A stretch of DNA of 64,000 nucleotides from CAVYXK01 sp963708245 (GTDB taxonomy: Bacteria > Pseudomonadota > Alphaproteobacteria > Acetobacterales > Acetobacteraceae), in assembly GCA_963708245.1 (NCBI GenBank), contig OY970201.1:6448001-6512000 (forward strand), written 5' to 3'. How positions within the stretch are numbered: the stretch's first letter is position 1; each line of letters opens with the position of its first letter. A model generated the notes under the pieces. That model worked only from the letters and a program-made list of their open reading frames with translations. It was not told the DNA's origin and did no database searches. Positions 16,782-25,996 of this stretch are shown here, in pieces. Both the position numbers and the translations under genes were made by a program.

Positions 16782-18068
16782 TTAATGCACCGGTACGACA
16801 TAGGGCCCTTCCGGAATGATCGCCACGGCGGCATCGCCATGCCGCGCAATGCTCTCGGCGATGGCGGTCTCGATCGAGCCGATAATCTCGACGCCGGTGA
16901 TGCGCTGCTCCTCGGCATCGAGGCCCTCGGTATAGAGCTGCACGCGGGCGATCCGCGTCGCCTTGAGCTGCATTTCGGTTTGCCATTCATCGATGTCGGC
17001 GAGCGATTTCGCTGTGAGCGTGGCCAGGAACCGCTCGGGGCCGAGCGCGACCAGACGAGTCTGCGCCGCCCGGAACTCGCTGGAACCAAAGCCCTCCGAG
17101 CATTGCGATGCAATGATGAGCGTGCCTCCCGGCTCGAGGATGCCGAGTGGCGTCACCATGCCCTTGACGGTCTGGTAGTAGGTCTTGTCGAGCGGATAGC
17201 CGGCCGACGATGTCACCACGGTCTTGAATGTGCGGCCGACCCTGATCTCCGTTGCCTTCTGGATGGAGGCGACTGCGGCAAGGTGGCTCGCGATGATCTC
17301 GCCGAAAGTCACGTGGACAAGGTCGCGGTTTTCGTTGATGACGGTATTGAGGGCATAGATCTCGCCGATCCGCCGCACGATCTCGAGCTGCTCCTCGTGC
17401 AGAGGATTGTCGACGAGATTGCACTGGACGGCGAGTGGATCCTCCATGAAGCGTGCCGAATGGAAGGTCCGAATGGTCTCGTGGCCCGCGACGCCGGGTG
17501 CCACGACCTTGCGGCCGCCTGACCAGCCCGCCATGAAGTGCGGTTCGACAAGCCCGGTCGCGATCCTGAGGTCGGCTTCCACGAACAGGCGGTTGATTCG
17601 GATGGGCGTGCCGCGCGTCGAGGTCGTGCCAAGATCGACATGATCCTGCGTGCGGCGGGCGAGGTGATTGGTGACGCGCACGTTCGCCTGAACCCAGGGA
17701 TCACCGATGAGCTCCGCAAGTTCCGCGCCCTCGTTTGGGCGGTGAAGGCCTGTCGCAACCAGCACGTCGATTCGGTTCAGCGGAATTCCGTTCTCGGCTA
17801 TGGTTTCGATCATAGGCCGGAGAAAGAGGTGATTGGGGACGGGCCGCGTGATATCGCAGATAAGGATGCAGGCACTCCTGCGGCCCTGGGCGAGCGCGCC
17901 GAGCGGGCACGCGGAAACCGGATGCTCGAGGGCATCGCGGATCGCTGCCCGACTGTCTGGAAGCCTGGGCAGCACGGCCTTGCGAATGACGGTTGGGGCT
18001 GCTCCCCCGGGCAGTTTGACCGGCAGGAAGCCGCGCCCAAAGGCGATCTGGATCCCGTCATGTCCCAT
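16782..18068 (-). CDS. larA: LarA-family nickel-dependent 2-hydroxyacid racemase/epimerase
   Basis: LarA interconverts lactate enantiomers (or another 2-hydroxyacid in related subgroups) by hydride transfer to a nickel-pincer nucleotide bound to lysine. In the 428-residue protein Asp72 and Arg75 (CDITRP), His109, His177, the cofactor lysine Lys187 (SGGRKVVAPG), His203, Gln299 and Lys302 (YYQTVKG) line up with the functional residues described for L. plantarum LarA. It heads the operon larA-larC-larE-larB. No larD channel or larR regulator is adjacent, so lactate as substrate is likely but not proven. Confidence 0.9.
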   Translation of the reverse strand: MGHDGIQIAFGRGFLPVKLPGGAAPTVIRKAVLPRLPDSRAAIRDALEHPVSACPLGALAQGRRSACILICDITRPVPNHLFLRPMIETIAENGIPLNRIDVLVATGLHRPNEGAELAELIGDPWVQANVRVTNHLARRTQDHVDLGTTSTRGTPIRINRLFVEADLRIATGLVEPHFMAGWSGGRKVVAPGVAGHETIRTFHSARFMEDPLAVQCNLVDNPLHEEQLEIVRRIGEIYALNTVINENRDLVHVTFGEIIASHLAAVASIQKATEIRVGRTFKTVVTSSAGYPLDKTYYQTVKGMVTPLGILEPGGTLIIASQCSEGFGSSEFRAAQTRLVALGPERFLATLTAKSLADIDEWQTEMQLKATRIARVQLYTEGLDAEEQRITGVEIIGSIETAIAESIARHGDAAVAIIPEGPYVVPVH

Positions 18069-18117
18069 GGTTGTCCCTCTCGGCGATATTCTGGCACGTT
18101 CGGCCCGGTTTTGTCAG

Positions 18118-18135
18118 CTATCCCGCCTTGCGCAT
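18118..18135 (+). repeat. 18-bp target-site duplication, left copy
   Basis: CTATCCCGCCTTGCGCAT immediately precedes the IS1202-like element and is repeated exactly at 19647-19664 just after it. Long duplications of this kind are typical of the IS1202 group. Confidence 0.9.
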
Positions 18136-19646
18136 TGTCGGTAGCACACGGTATGTCCGGTTTAGGTAGCGCACGATCTGTCCGGTGATGATGGTTCCTT
18201 TTGGGAGCCCGGATGCGCCGGTCGGAAGCCCTTCAGGGTGTGCGAGTGATCAAGTTCGGGAGCGTGCTGGAGCGGTATGAAGCGAGCGAACTCAACCAGT
18301 GCGAAGCGGCGGAGCTGCTTGGGATCAGCGAGCGGACATTCCGTCGTTGGCAACAGCGCTACGAAGAGTGCGGGGCGGCCGGTCTTCTGGACCGGCGGCT
18401 TGGTCGGGCGTCTGGGAAGCGGGTTCCGGTCGACCGGGAGGAGGAGGTCGAGCGGCTGTATCGTATGCGTTACAGCGGGTTCACGGCGAAGCACTTTCAC
18501 GAGCACTTGGTGGGCCGCCACGGTTTCCGCTGGGGCTACACGTGGACCAAGGCGTTCCTGCAATCGAAGGGGCTTCTGGAGCGCGCCGCGCGGCGCGGCG
18601 CACACCGGCGCAAGCGGCCGCGACGGCCGTTGCCTGGAATGATGCTTCATCAGGATGGGTCGCGCCATGAATGGCTGGCGGGGCGGGAGACGCTGGACCT
18701 GATAGTGACAATGGACGACGCGACGAACGTGATCTACTCGGGGTTTTTGGTAGCGGAGGAAGGCACGGAATCGACGTTCCAGGCTCTGCTGGAGGTGTTT
18801 GGCGCGCATGGCCTGCCGCTGAGCCTCTATACGGATCGGGGCAGCCACTACTTCGTGACGCCGGAGTCTGGCGGCCCGGTTGACCGGAAGCGGCCGACAC
18901 AGGTTGGGCGGGCGCTGGCGCATTTGGGCGTGGAGCACATTGCGGCCTACTCACCGCAGGCCCGTGGTCGTTCGGAGCGGCTGTTTCAGACGTTACAGGA
19001 TCGCCTGGTCAAGGAGCTGGCGCTGGCTGGGATCACGACGGTTGCGGAGGCCAACCGGTTCATTCGGGATTGCTACCTGCCGGCGCACAACGCGCAGTTT
19101 GCGGTGAAGGCGGAGCAGGAGGGATCGGCTTTCGTCGCCGTTGCTGGTGTCGATCTGCGGGAAATTCTGTGTATCCAGGAGGAGCGCCAGGTGGACCGCG
19201 ACAACACGGTTTCGTGGCGACGGATGAAGCTGCAGATACCACCGTCGCCGCTGCGTGCTCATTTCGTGAAGGCACGGGTGAAGGTGCGGCAATATCACGA
19301 CGGGAGCCACGCGGTGTTCCACGGCCCGCGCTGCCTGGGACGCTATGACGCGCAGGGGGCGCTGCGGATGGCGGCGTTGGACGCGGCGGCATGATCGCGC
19401 TTGGGTCCGGCTCGCCTGTGGATTTGTGGGCAACGGAAGAGCGTTGCCCACAACTCCACAGGCGCATCAGCAAAAGAAGGAAATTGATTTCATGAGTTGA
19501 AGAAGACGCGCCCGTCACCAGCCAACGGCCCGCCTGACCTGCCGCCAGAACGGCCGCCGTTCTGTCCCTGCCTCTTGGGAACGGACCGGAAACAAGCGGA
19601 CAACTGATGTGCTACGTAAACCGGACAACTTAATTAGCTATCGACA
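18136..19646. mobile_element. IS1202-like (ISNCY) insertion sequence, 1511 bp
   Basis: The element starts TGTCGGTAGCA and ends in the complement of TGTCGATAGCT, and is bounded by exact 18-bp direct repeats. Each end carries two copies of a TGTCCGG-type motif about 25 bases apart (left near 18154 and 18178, right near 19585 and 19612), probably transposase-binding sites. One intact transposase gene lies inside. It was inserted into the region upstream of larA. Confidence 0.9.
18213..19394 (+). CDS. ISNCY/IS1202-type DDE transposase
   Basis: The protein of about 393 residues (from the ATG at 18213; an in-frame TTG lies at 18201) has an N-terminal HTH (NQCEAAELLGISERTFRRWQ), a retroviral-integrase-like core with QDGSRHEWL and LDLIVTMDDATN carrying acidic residues, then LYTDRGSHY and the late Glu in SPQARGRSERLFQTLQDRL. 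This D-D-E layout with an IS481-like core is that of ISNCY/IS1202 transposases. It is uninterrupted and may be functional. Confidence 0.92.
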   Translation: MRRSEALQGVRVIKFGSVLERYEASELNQCEAAELLGISERTFRRWQQRYEECGAAGLLDRRLGRASGKRVPVDREEEVERLYRMRYSGFTAKHFHEHLVGRHGFRWGYTWTKAFLQSKGLLERAARRGAHRRKRPRRPLPGMMLHQDGSRHEWLAGRETLDLIVTMDDATNVIYSGFLVAEEGTESTFQALLEVFGAHGLPLSLYTDRGSHYFVTPESGGPVDRKRPTQVGRALAHLGVEHIAAYSPQARGRSERLFQTLQDRLVKELALAGITTVAEANRFIRDCYLPAHNAQFAVKAEQEGSAFVAVAGVDLREILCIQEERQVDRDNTVSWRRMKLQIPPSPLRAHFVKARVKVRQYHDGSHAVFHGPRCLGRYDAQGALRMAALDAAA

Positions 19647-19664
19647 CTATCCCGCCTTGCGCAT
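19647..19664 (+). repeat. 18-bp target-site duplication, right copy
   Basis: Exact second copy of CTATCCCGCCTTGCGCAT, directly after the inward-mirrored end of the IS1202-like element. Confidence 0.9.
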
Positions 19665-20131
19665 CAGTCGCCGCTCGGGCTGAGGAGCACGGCAACCGAA
19701 ACCCTGGCAACGCTGATCACCATGGTTCTCGCGAGACAGTCTCGACGGACTGAAGTCAAGCGAGGACTACCTCAAGGAGTTCAACACTTATTGGAACCCG
19801 TCAGCTGCCAGCATTGCGGATCGTACGGCCTTGCGTAGCACAAAGCTATTAAATGCATCGAATTTTCTGACGAGGTGACGTGTCCGTCGGCGATCAATGC
19901 GCGAGCCTGCCCATGTATTTTTCCGATCGATAGTTTGGCGATGCGGAAGTCCTTTCTCATATCGGACATCCGCAGGAGATGGTTACGCATCGCTCGTGTG
20001 CGGTGAGTTAGAGCATGACTACCTGAGCGGTCTTGCACGAGGCTTTGGTGGGCGAAGCTGGCAAGGCGGCCCATCCAGTGATATGGTCGCGCGAAGGACA
20101 GGATCACGCCGAAAAGACAAGGAGATCGATA
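19665..20131. other. Region without an assignable gene before the M24 peptidase
   Basis: A plus-strand frame at about 19752-19878 reads LKSSEDYLKEFNTYWNPSAA and ends in a TGA; it looks protein-like and may be the tail of a gene lost upstream. I do not recognise the family. Beyond it no frame has both a start signal and recognisable sequence. The peptidase promoter probably lies in the last 150 bases. Confidence 0.4.
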
Positions 20132-21349
20132 ATGCCTGACCTGGATTTGTCGGCAACGCGCGCGACCGGTGATGCCATTCGGGTTCCGTTTGACAATCAT
20201 CGGCTCGACCAGCTGATGGAGGAAGCGAGCATCGACGTGTTGCTCGTCACCTCCAAGCACAATGTGCGGTACATGCTCGGGGGATATCGGGCGCAGTTCT
20301 TCAGCTTCATGGACGCCATAGGCGTGAGCCGGTTCCTGCCGGTGCTGGTCTATCCGAAAGGCGCGATCGGGAAGGCAGCCTATATCGGGCATCGCACCGA
20401 GGGCCACCAGCTGGAGGTCAGCCCGGTTTGGGTGCCGGAAGTGCGCAATATCGCGTCCGGCAGCACCGACGCGATGGAGCACGCGGTCAAGCATGTGAAA
20501 AAGCTCGGGCTTGGCGCAGGGCGGATCGGCATCGAGCGGCCGTTCCTGCCGCTGGATGCCGCGGAGGCACTGCGCGCAGCCTTGCCGCAGGCACAGCTTT
20601 GCGAGGCACTGTTTGTGCTGGAGCGGCTGCGCGCGGTGAAGCGGCCCGACGAGCTGGCCAAGCTGCGCGAGGCATCGGAGCGCATCACGGATGCGATGTT
20701 GGCAGTAATCGGCAGCCATGGCCCCGGCGCCACGAAGCAGGACATCGCCGAGGCGCTCAAGCGTGAGGAGGTGAGCCGCGGCCTCGACTTCGAATATTGC
20801 CTGATCACTACGGGAACCAGCCTCAATCGGGCGCCGTCCAAGGAACGCTGGGAGATGGGGGCGCCGCTGTCGCTCGATTCCGGGGGCAACTACGAAGGAT
20901 ATATCGGTGATCTTACAAGGATGGCGGTGCTTGGCGAGCCGGACAGCGAGCTCCAGGAGCTGCTCGGCAAGGTGGAAGCGATCCAGCAGACCGCGTTCCG
21001 CGCGATCGCGCCGGGCCGGCCGGGCGGTGAGATTTTCGCGGCGGCGGAGGCGGCACTGCGGGCCTTGCCGGAGCATAACCACATGCATTTCATGGCGCAC
21101 GGGATGGGCATGATCAGCCACGAGGCGCCGCGGCTTCCGACCAACGGGCGGATGTCTTATCCGCCGTCCGATGCCGAGCGTCCGCTGGAGCCAGGGTTGG
21201 TGTTGTCGATCGAGACGACCTTGGAGCATCCGCGCCGGGGATTCATCAAGCTGGAGGACACCGCCGCGGTGACGGACAGCGGCTACGAGATCTACGGCGA
21301 GCGGGCGCGCGGCTGGAACCGCGGCGGTCAGGCCGCTGCTCAGGGTTGA
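20132..21349 (+). CDS. M24-family metallopeptidase (Xaa-Pro peptidase/creatinase-like)
   Basis: The 405-residue protein has a creatinase-like N-terminal domain and a pita-bread C-terminal domain. The five dinuclear-metal ligands are present in order: the two Asp in LDSGGNYEGYIGDLTRM, His in MAHGMGM, Glu in LSIETTLEHP and Glu in KLEDTAAVT. I start at ATG 20132 because GGAG lies eight bases upstream, although the frame is open from 20033. It may cleave an X-Pro dipeptide or an amidino/imino compound; M24 subfamilies cannot be separated by eye. It stands alone on the plus strand. Confidence 0.88.
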   Translation: MPDLDLSATRATGDAIRVPFDNHRLDQLMEEASIDVLLVTSKHNVRYMLGGYRAQFFSFMDAIGVSRFLPVLVYPKGAIGKAAYIGHRTEGHQLEVSPVWVPEVRNIASGSTDAMEHAVKHVKKLGLGAGRIGIERPFLPLDAAEALRAALPQAQLCEALFVLERLRAVKRPDELAKLREASERITDAMLAVIGSHGPGATKQDIAEALKREEVSRGLDFEYCLITTGTSLNRAPSKERWEMGAPLSLDSGGNYEGYIGDLTRMAVLGEPDSELQELLGKVEAIQQTAFRAIAPGRPGGEIFAAAEAALRALPEHNHMHFMAHGMGMISHEAPRLPTNGRMSYPPSDAERPLEPGLVLSIETTLEHPRRGFIKLEDTAAVTDSGYEIYGERARGWNRGGQAAAQG

Positions 21350-21681
21350 TTTTCGCCCGGATCTTCTTCGCTGCCCGATAGCAAGTGACTCGACCGGCCG
21401 GGGGGCGGCCCGCCCATGCGCAGCGGCAACGCTGCGCCACCTGATCACGCAGCAGTGCGACCCCGACAGAGCAACCGCTTGTCTGGGTCGAGCGGGGCGC
21501 AGACGATCGACCATAGGCGGCATTTCTGCGCTGCCGATCCCACATGTGCCAAGGCCTTCCTGTCTCTCGCTAAAAGCCGATAAGCTCGCTGGCGAGCTCC
21601 TTGTGCTCTATCACATTCACCAGTAAGATTTACCCGGCAAAACCTCGTGGACATTCGTCGCGTGGTGTGTGAAACGCCGCA
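21350..21681. other. Intergenic region between the M24 peptidase and the cyclase gene
   Basis: No supported gene. A short perfect hairpin (GCTCGC-TG-GCGAGC) occurs near 21580. I see no strong terminator T-run or tRNA. Confidence 0.4.
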
Positions 21682-24600
21682 ATGACCAATCCAACCGCCC
21701 GGTCAGTGAAGCGGTGCTTTAAGTGCGGCTCAGATAACATCGGAGCCCATCGCTTTTGCACGAGCTGCGGAACGATTTTGCCACTGGTTTGTCCCTCCTG
21801 TGGCCTGGCCAACCATGCGATGGCCAAATTCTGTGGCGATTGCGGTGCTGCGCTCGTGCTGGAGAGCGCCGAGCCGATGCGACAGCCACTTCCGAAAGAG
21901 TCCGAAGGCGCGGATTCAGGCGGCGACAAGCGTCCAATTACGGTACTGTTCACGGATATCTCAGGCTTCACCCGCCTTACCACCGCTTTAGGTTCGGAAG
22001 AAACCCACCGGTTTCTAGCGGGCTTTTTCGAAGTTGTGGACGGCATAGTACGCGAGTACGGTGGCACGGTAGCACGACATATCGGTGACAACGTCATGGC
22101 GCTGTTCGGAGCACCGGTCGCGCATGACAACGACCCCGAGCGCGCTGCCCGAGCTTCAGTAGCGATCCATCAGGCGGTTCGCCGGCTCGGCGACACGGAA
22201 ACCATCAGCACCAGTGTGCATGTCGGCATTGCGGCTGGGGAGGTAATGGCAAGCGTGCTCGGCAGCCGCCACTACAGCGAATACAGCGTGTCAGGTGATG
22301 CAGCCAACCGCGCTGCGAGGTTATTGGACAAGGCAAAACCGGCCGAGACAATCATCGATGCGGCGGTTTATCGAGCCATCGAGCACATCGCCGAATGCGT
22401 ACCGCTCGGCGATCTGACCCTTAAGGGCATCGAACATCCGGTGACTGCATGGCGTCTCGACGGTATGCGATCGGCGCCGAACCGCGAGGCCAAGCCGACG
22501 TTCGTCAATCGCGAGGTCGAACGAGCTCAACTGAATGGTATATTGCAGGCTTGTCTTCAGTCAGGCAAAGGCGCCGTCGTCTTTATCCGCGGTGACCCGG
22601 GCATCGGCAAGAGTCGTCTGGTCTCCGAAGTAATCAGTGACTCAAAACGGATGGGCTTCCGCTGCCATGCGGGCTTCATTGTCGATTTCGGCAGCCGTCA
22701 GGAGCGCGATGTGCTTCGGGCCGTGGCAGCGAGTCTGCTCGAAGCACCACCTGACGCAGATGCCCCGGTGCTCACACAAGGTATCAATAGCGCCATCCGT
22801 AACGGGTTCATTGCCACCGATCAAGGCACATTTCTCTACGATCTTCTCGGCCTGCCTCTGCCGCAGGAGCTTCGCACAATCTTCGATGCGATGGACGACA
22901 CCACGCGCATGCGAGGCAGAGAGCAGACTGCCGCTGCGCTGGTGAGCAATATAAGCCTGGCTCGCGGACCGCTGATGATGGTCATCGAGGATGTCCACTG
23001 GGCCGATGCGATCACGCTGCGCTATCTCGCCGCGCTCGCGCGCGCCACCACGAAGTGCCATGCACTGCTGGTCGCAACAACCCGTCTCGCCGGCGACCCG
23101 GTTGACGCGTCCTGGCGTGCGTCGATTGAAGGCGGCTCGTTCGTCACCATCGACCTCGGCGCTTTGAACCCATGCGACGCCCTGTCGCTGGCTAACGAGC
23201 TTCGGGTATCCGCCGGCGAACAGTTCCTTCATCGCTGTGTCGAGCGAGCAGGTGGCAATCCACTATTTCTCGAGCAATTGATCCGCGCCGCGGCGCAATC
23301 TGATGTCGATCGTGAACTTCCTGACTCGCTGCGCAGTCTGATACTTGCGCGCGCCGATCGCCTGCCACCTGGCGACAAGGCGGCGTTGCAAACCGCTTCG
23401 ATTGCCGGACAGCGACTTCCGATGCCTCTATTGCGGGCACTGATCGACGACGCGGATACGCATGTCGCGGCGCTCACGTCGTTGCATCTGTTGCGCCGGG
23501 ATGGAGAAGAGTGTTGGTTCGCTCACGCGCTGATCCGGGACGGGGTCTATGCCTCCTTACCGCGTCACCGCCGCCGTGAGCTGCATCGGCGAGCGGCCGA
23601 CTGGTGGGGCGAGTATGATCTGACGCAGCGCGCCGAGCATCTTGAACGCGCGGAGGATGAGAGGACGGCCGGAGGCTATCATGACGCGGCAGTGGCCGAG
23701 GCGGCGGCGTGCCATCTGGATCGCAGCCTGAGCCTGGCTGACCGCGGCTTATCCGTGGTTCGAGACCAGAGCGACAGGTATGCGTTGCAGATGCTCCGCG
23801 GCGAGCTCCTGCGCGAGACGGGGCACGCAGAGGAGTCGATTGCAGCGCATCGTGCGGCACTGGAATCGGCCGCAGACCCGCTTGCCCGCTGCCGGGCGTT
23901 CCTCGGCGTTGCCTCGGGCTGCCGCGTCGTTTCCGCGCATGATGAGGCGCTTGCGGCGCTCGACGAAGCGGAGCCCCTCGCGAGTGCAGGATCGCATGAC
24001 CGCGAGTTGGCTCAACTCCACTACTATAGGGGATCGATTCGCTTCGCACGTGGCGACACCAGCCTTTGCATCGCGGAACACCAAAGAGCGCTGGAAGCAG
24101 CCGAGCGTGCGAACGACCCAGAGTGGATCGCGCGCGCAATGAGCGGATTGGGCGACGGCTACTATGCCGGAGCACGTATGATCACCGCACGCGACGCCTT
24201 CAGGCGTTGTGTGGAGGTCTGTGAAGCAAGCGGCGTGGGCTCGGGCCGATTGGCGATTCCGAACCGGGTGATGGTCGGCCACGCGCGCTACTTTCTGCTC
24301 GATTTTGCGGGCGGCCTCGACGATATGATGGCAGCCTTAGACGCGGCGGTCCGAATACGAAACTCGCAAATGGAGATGTTCGCGCGTCAGTCCATTGGCC
24401 TGCTGCTCACGCAATGGGGACATTACGATGAGGCGCAGAGCTTCAATGCCGAGGCACTGGCACTTTGCGGAAAGCTTGGCTCCCGCCGCTTCGAATCGCT
24501 CTGCCTACTGCAGCAGGCCACGTGTCGTCTCGCCGAGGGCCAGCGTAACGACGCAGCGATCTTAGCCGAGCAGGCCATTGCGATTGCACGGAACATCGGG

Positions 24601-24984
24601 ATGGGCTTTTGCGGCGCCTGGGCGCTCGGCTTGTTGGCGCGTGCCACGGTCAACGTGGCAACCCGTGGTGCATTGCTCGCTGACGGCGAAGCGCTACTCA
24701 GCAATGGTTGCGTCGGACACAACGCGATTGGCTTCTATCGGGAAGCCATAGAGACCGCACTGCAGCATGTCGAGCTGACCGAGGCCGAGCGCTATGCTGA
24801 CGCGCTGCTTCACTATACCCGATCGGAGCCGCTGCCGCTCACCGACCTGCTCGCGGATCGGGCGACGGCAATAGCAGCTTACACGCGCGGAGACCGGAGC
24901 AGCGCGACATTGGGCAATTTGCGCTCACTCAGGGAACAGGCACGACGAGCGGGATTGAGAATTTCGTTCCCTGAGGCGGGTTGA
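21682..24984 (+). CDS. Class III adenylate/guanylate cyclase fused to AAA ATPase and TPR repeats, with N-terminal zinc ribbons
   Basis: The 1100-residue protein begins with tandem zinc-ribbon pairs (CFKCGSDNIGAHRFCTSCG, CPSCGLANHAMAKFCGDCG; residues 12-58). A class III cyclase domain follows at about residues 85-215 with the metal Asp in LFTDISGFT and the second in HIGDNVMALFGAP. Near residue 303 is a Walker A, GDPGIGKS, with a Walker B in MMVIEDVHWAD, giving a STAND/AAA_16-type module. The rest to about 1080 is helical TPR-like. This layout is known in cyclases of Rhizobiales and Mycobacteria; the signal sensed is unknown. The next gene starts ten bases after it. Confidence 0.88.
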   Translation: MTNPTARSVKRCFKCGSDNIGAHRFCTSCGTILPLVCPSCGLANHAMAKFCGDCGAALVLESAEPMRQPLPKESEGADSGGDKRPITVLFTDISGFTRLTTALGSEETHRFLAGFFEVVDGIVREYGGTVARHIGDNVMALFGAPVAHDNDPERAARASVAIHQAVRRLGDTETISTSVHVGIAAGEVMASVLGSRHYSEYSVSGDAANRAARLLDKAKPAETIIDAAVYRAIEHIAECVPLGDLTLKGIEHPVTAWRLDGMRSAPNREAKPTFVNREVERAQLNGILQACLQSGKGAVVFIRGDPGIGKSRLVSEVISDSKRMGFRCHAGFIVDFGSRQERDVLRAVAASLLEAPPDADAPVLTQGINSAIRNGFIATDQGTFLYDLLGLPLPQELRTIFDAMDDTTRMRGREQTAAALVSNISLARGPLMMVIEDVHWADAITLRYLAALARATTKCHALLVATTRLAGDPVDASWRASIEGGSFVTIDLGALNPCDALSLANELRVSAGEQFLHRCVERAGGNPLFLEQLIRAAAQSDVDRELPDSLRSLILARADRLPPGDKAALQTASIAGQRLPMPLLRALIDDADTHVAALTSLHLLRRDGEECWFAHALIRDGVYASLPRHRRRELHRRAADWWGEYDLTQRAEHLERAEDERTAGGYHDAAVAEAAACHLDRSLSLADRGLSVVRDQSDRYALQMLRGELLRETGHAEESIAAHRAALESAADPLARCRAFLGVASGCRVVSAHDEALAALDEAEPLASAGSHDRELAQLHYYRGSIRFARGDTSLCIAEHQRALEAAERANDPEWIARAMSGLGDGYYAGARMITARDAFRRCVEVCEASGVGSGRLAIPNRVMVGHARYFLLDFAGGLDDMMAALDAAVRIRNSQMEMFARQSIGLLLTQWGHYDEAQSFNAEALALCGKLGSRRFESLCLLQQATCRLAEGQRNDAAILAEQAIAIARNIGMGFCGAWALGLLARATVNVATRGALLADGEALLSNGCVGHNAIGFYREAIETALQHVELTEAERYADALLHYTRSEPLPLTDLLADRATAIAAYTRGDRSSATLGNLRSLREQARRAGLRISFPEAG

Positions 24985-24994
24985 TAATGCGAGG

Positions 24995-25996
24995 ATGCGC
25001 AAAAAGATGACCCGATCCTGCCTCCGCTGGACGGAGTTCGCCGGCGCCATACTGCTAGCGGCCGTGATGGTCTCGGCTTCGCCGGTGGCGGCGGAGAGCT
25101 GGCCTGTGCGCACGGCGCAGCTCGACCAGTTGCCGCCGGCAGCCCGGCCGGCCGCACCACCCATCGTCAATGGCGTGCCGTTCCTGATTCGCTTCGCCGG
25201 TACGGTGCGCGGGCTCGAGCTCGGCGCGGCGGTGGAGGTCCAGGGTATCCGCATCGGCGACGTGCGCAGCGTCGGGCTCGAATATGTGCCCGACAGCAAC
25301 AGCTTCGTCGCGCCGGTGGTGATCGAGCTGCAGCCGAGCCTGTTTCCCGCCTTCGGTCCGCACCCACGCACGGCCGAGGAGACCTATGCGGCGGCGGATG
25401 TGCTGGTGCAGCGCGGGCTGCGCGCCCAGCTTTCCTACACGCAGCTGCTGGGCGGCGATGCGATCGTGACACTCGACATCAAGCCCGCCGCCGCCCCCGC
25501 GCACCTTGGACGTGCGGGGGTGATCCCCGAACTGCCCGCCGGCCCGACGCCGCGCGAGGTGATCGCCGAGCGGCTGCAGCCGCTGATCGACAAGCTCGCC
25601 AACGCACCGATCGACCAGATGTTCGCCGACGTGCAGGCATCCGCGACTGCCTTGAAGGACCTGGTCAGCGGACCCGAGCTGCGCGGCGCGCTGGACGAGC
25701 TGCGCGCCGCCTCCGTCGAGCTGCGCGGTGTCGTGGAACGGTTTGGCGACCATTCCGATGCGCTGATGAACAATCTGGGCGAGACGATGCGATCGACCAA
25801 CCGCCTGATCGACCGTACCGGCCAGACGCTCGCCACGATCGACCACCAAGTGGGCGACCGGTCGCCGCTGCTGGCCGATATCAGAGGCCTCGTTCAAGAG
25901 ATGGACGGGGCGGCGCGGTCAATGCGGTTGCTAGCCGAGTATCTCGAACGCAATCCCAACGCGTTGATCATCGGCAAATCGGACAACCGGCGATGA
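24995..25996 (+). CDS. MlaD/PqiB-type protein with a single MCE domain
   Basis: MCE proteins carry lipids across the periplasm. The 333-residue protein has a signal peptide or anchor (FAGAILLAAVMVSASPVAA, residues 12-30), one MCE domain (PFLIRFAGTVRGLELGAAVE then IRIGDVRSVGLEY, about residues 65-165) and a long helical tail ending NPNALIIGK, the PqiB-like C-terminus. PqiB normally has several MCE domains, so this one is reduced or 5'-truncated. It overlaps the following lipoprotein gene by four bases. No PqiA/MlaE permease or MlaF ATPase is nearby. Confidence 0.82.
   Translation: MRKKMTRSCLRWTEFAGAILLAAVMVSASPVAAESWPVRTAQLDQLPPAARPAAPPIVNGVPFLIRFAGTVRGLELGAAVEVQGIRIGDVRSVGLEYVPDSNSFVAPVVIELQPSLFPAFGPHPRTAEETYAAADVLVQRGLRAQLSYTQLLGGDAIVTLDIKPAAAPAHLGRAGVIPELPAGPTPREVIAERLQPLIDKLANAPIDQMFADVQASATALKDLVSGPELRGALDELRAASVELRGVVERFGDHSDALMNNLGETMRSTNRLIDRTGQTLATIDHQVGDRSPLLADIRGLVQEMDGAARSMRLLAEYLERNPNALIIGKSDNRR

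Noticed and set aside
19781..21523. 580-codon frame antisense to the M24 peptidase
   Set aside because: Low-complexity Arg/His-rich translation typical of GC-rich shadows; the sense strand has a clear metallopeptidase.
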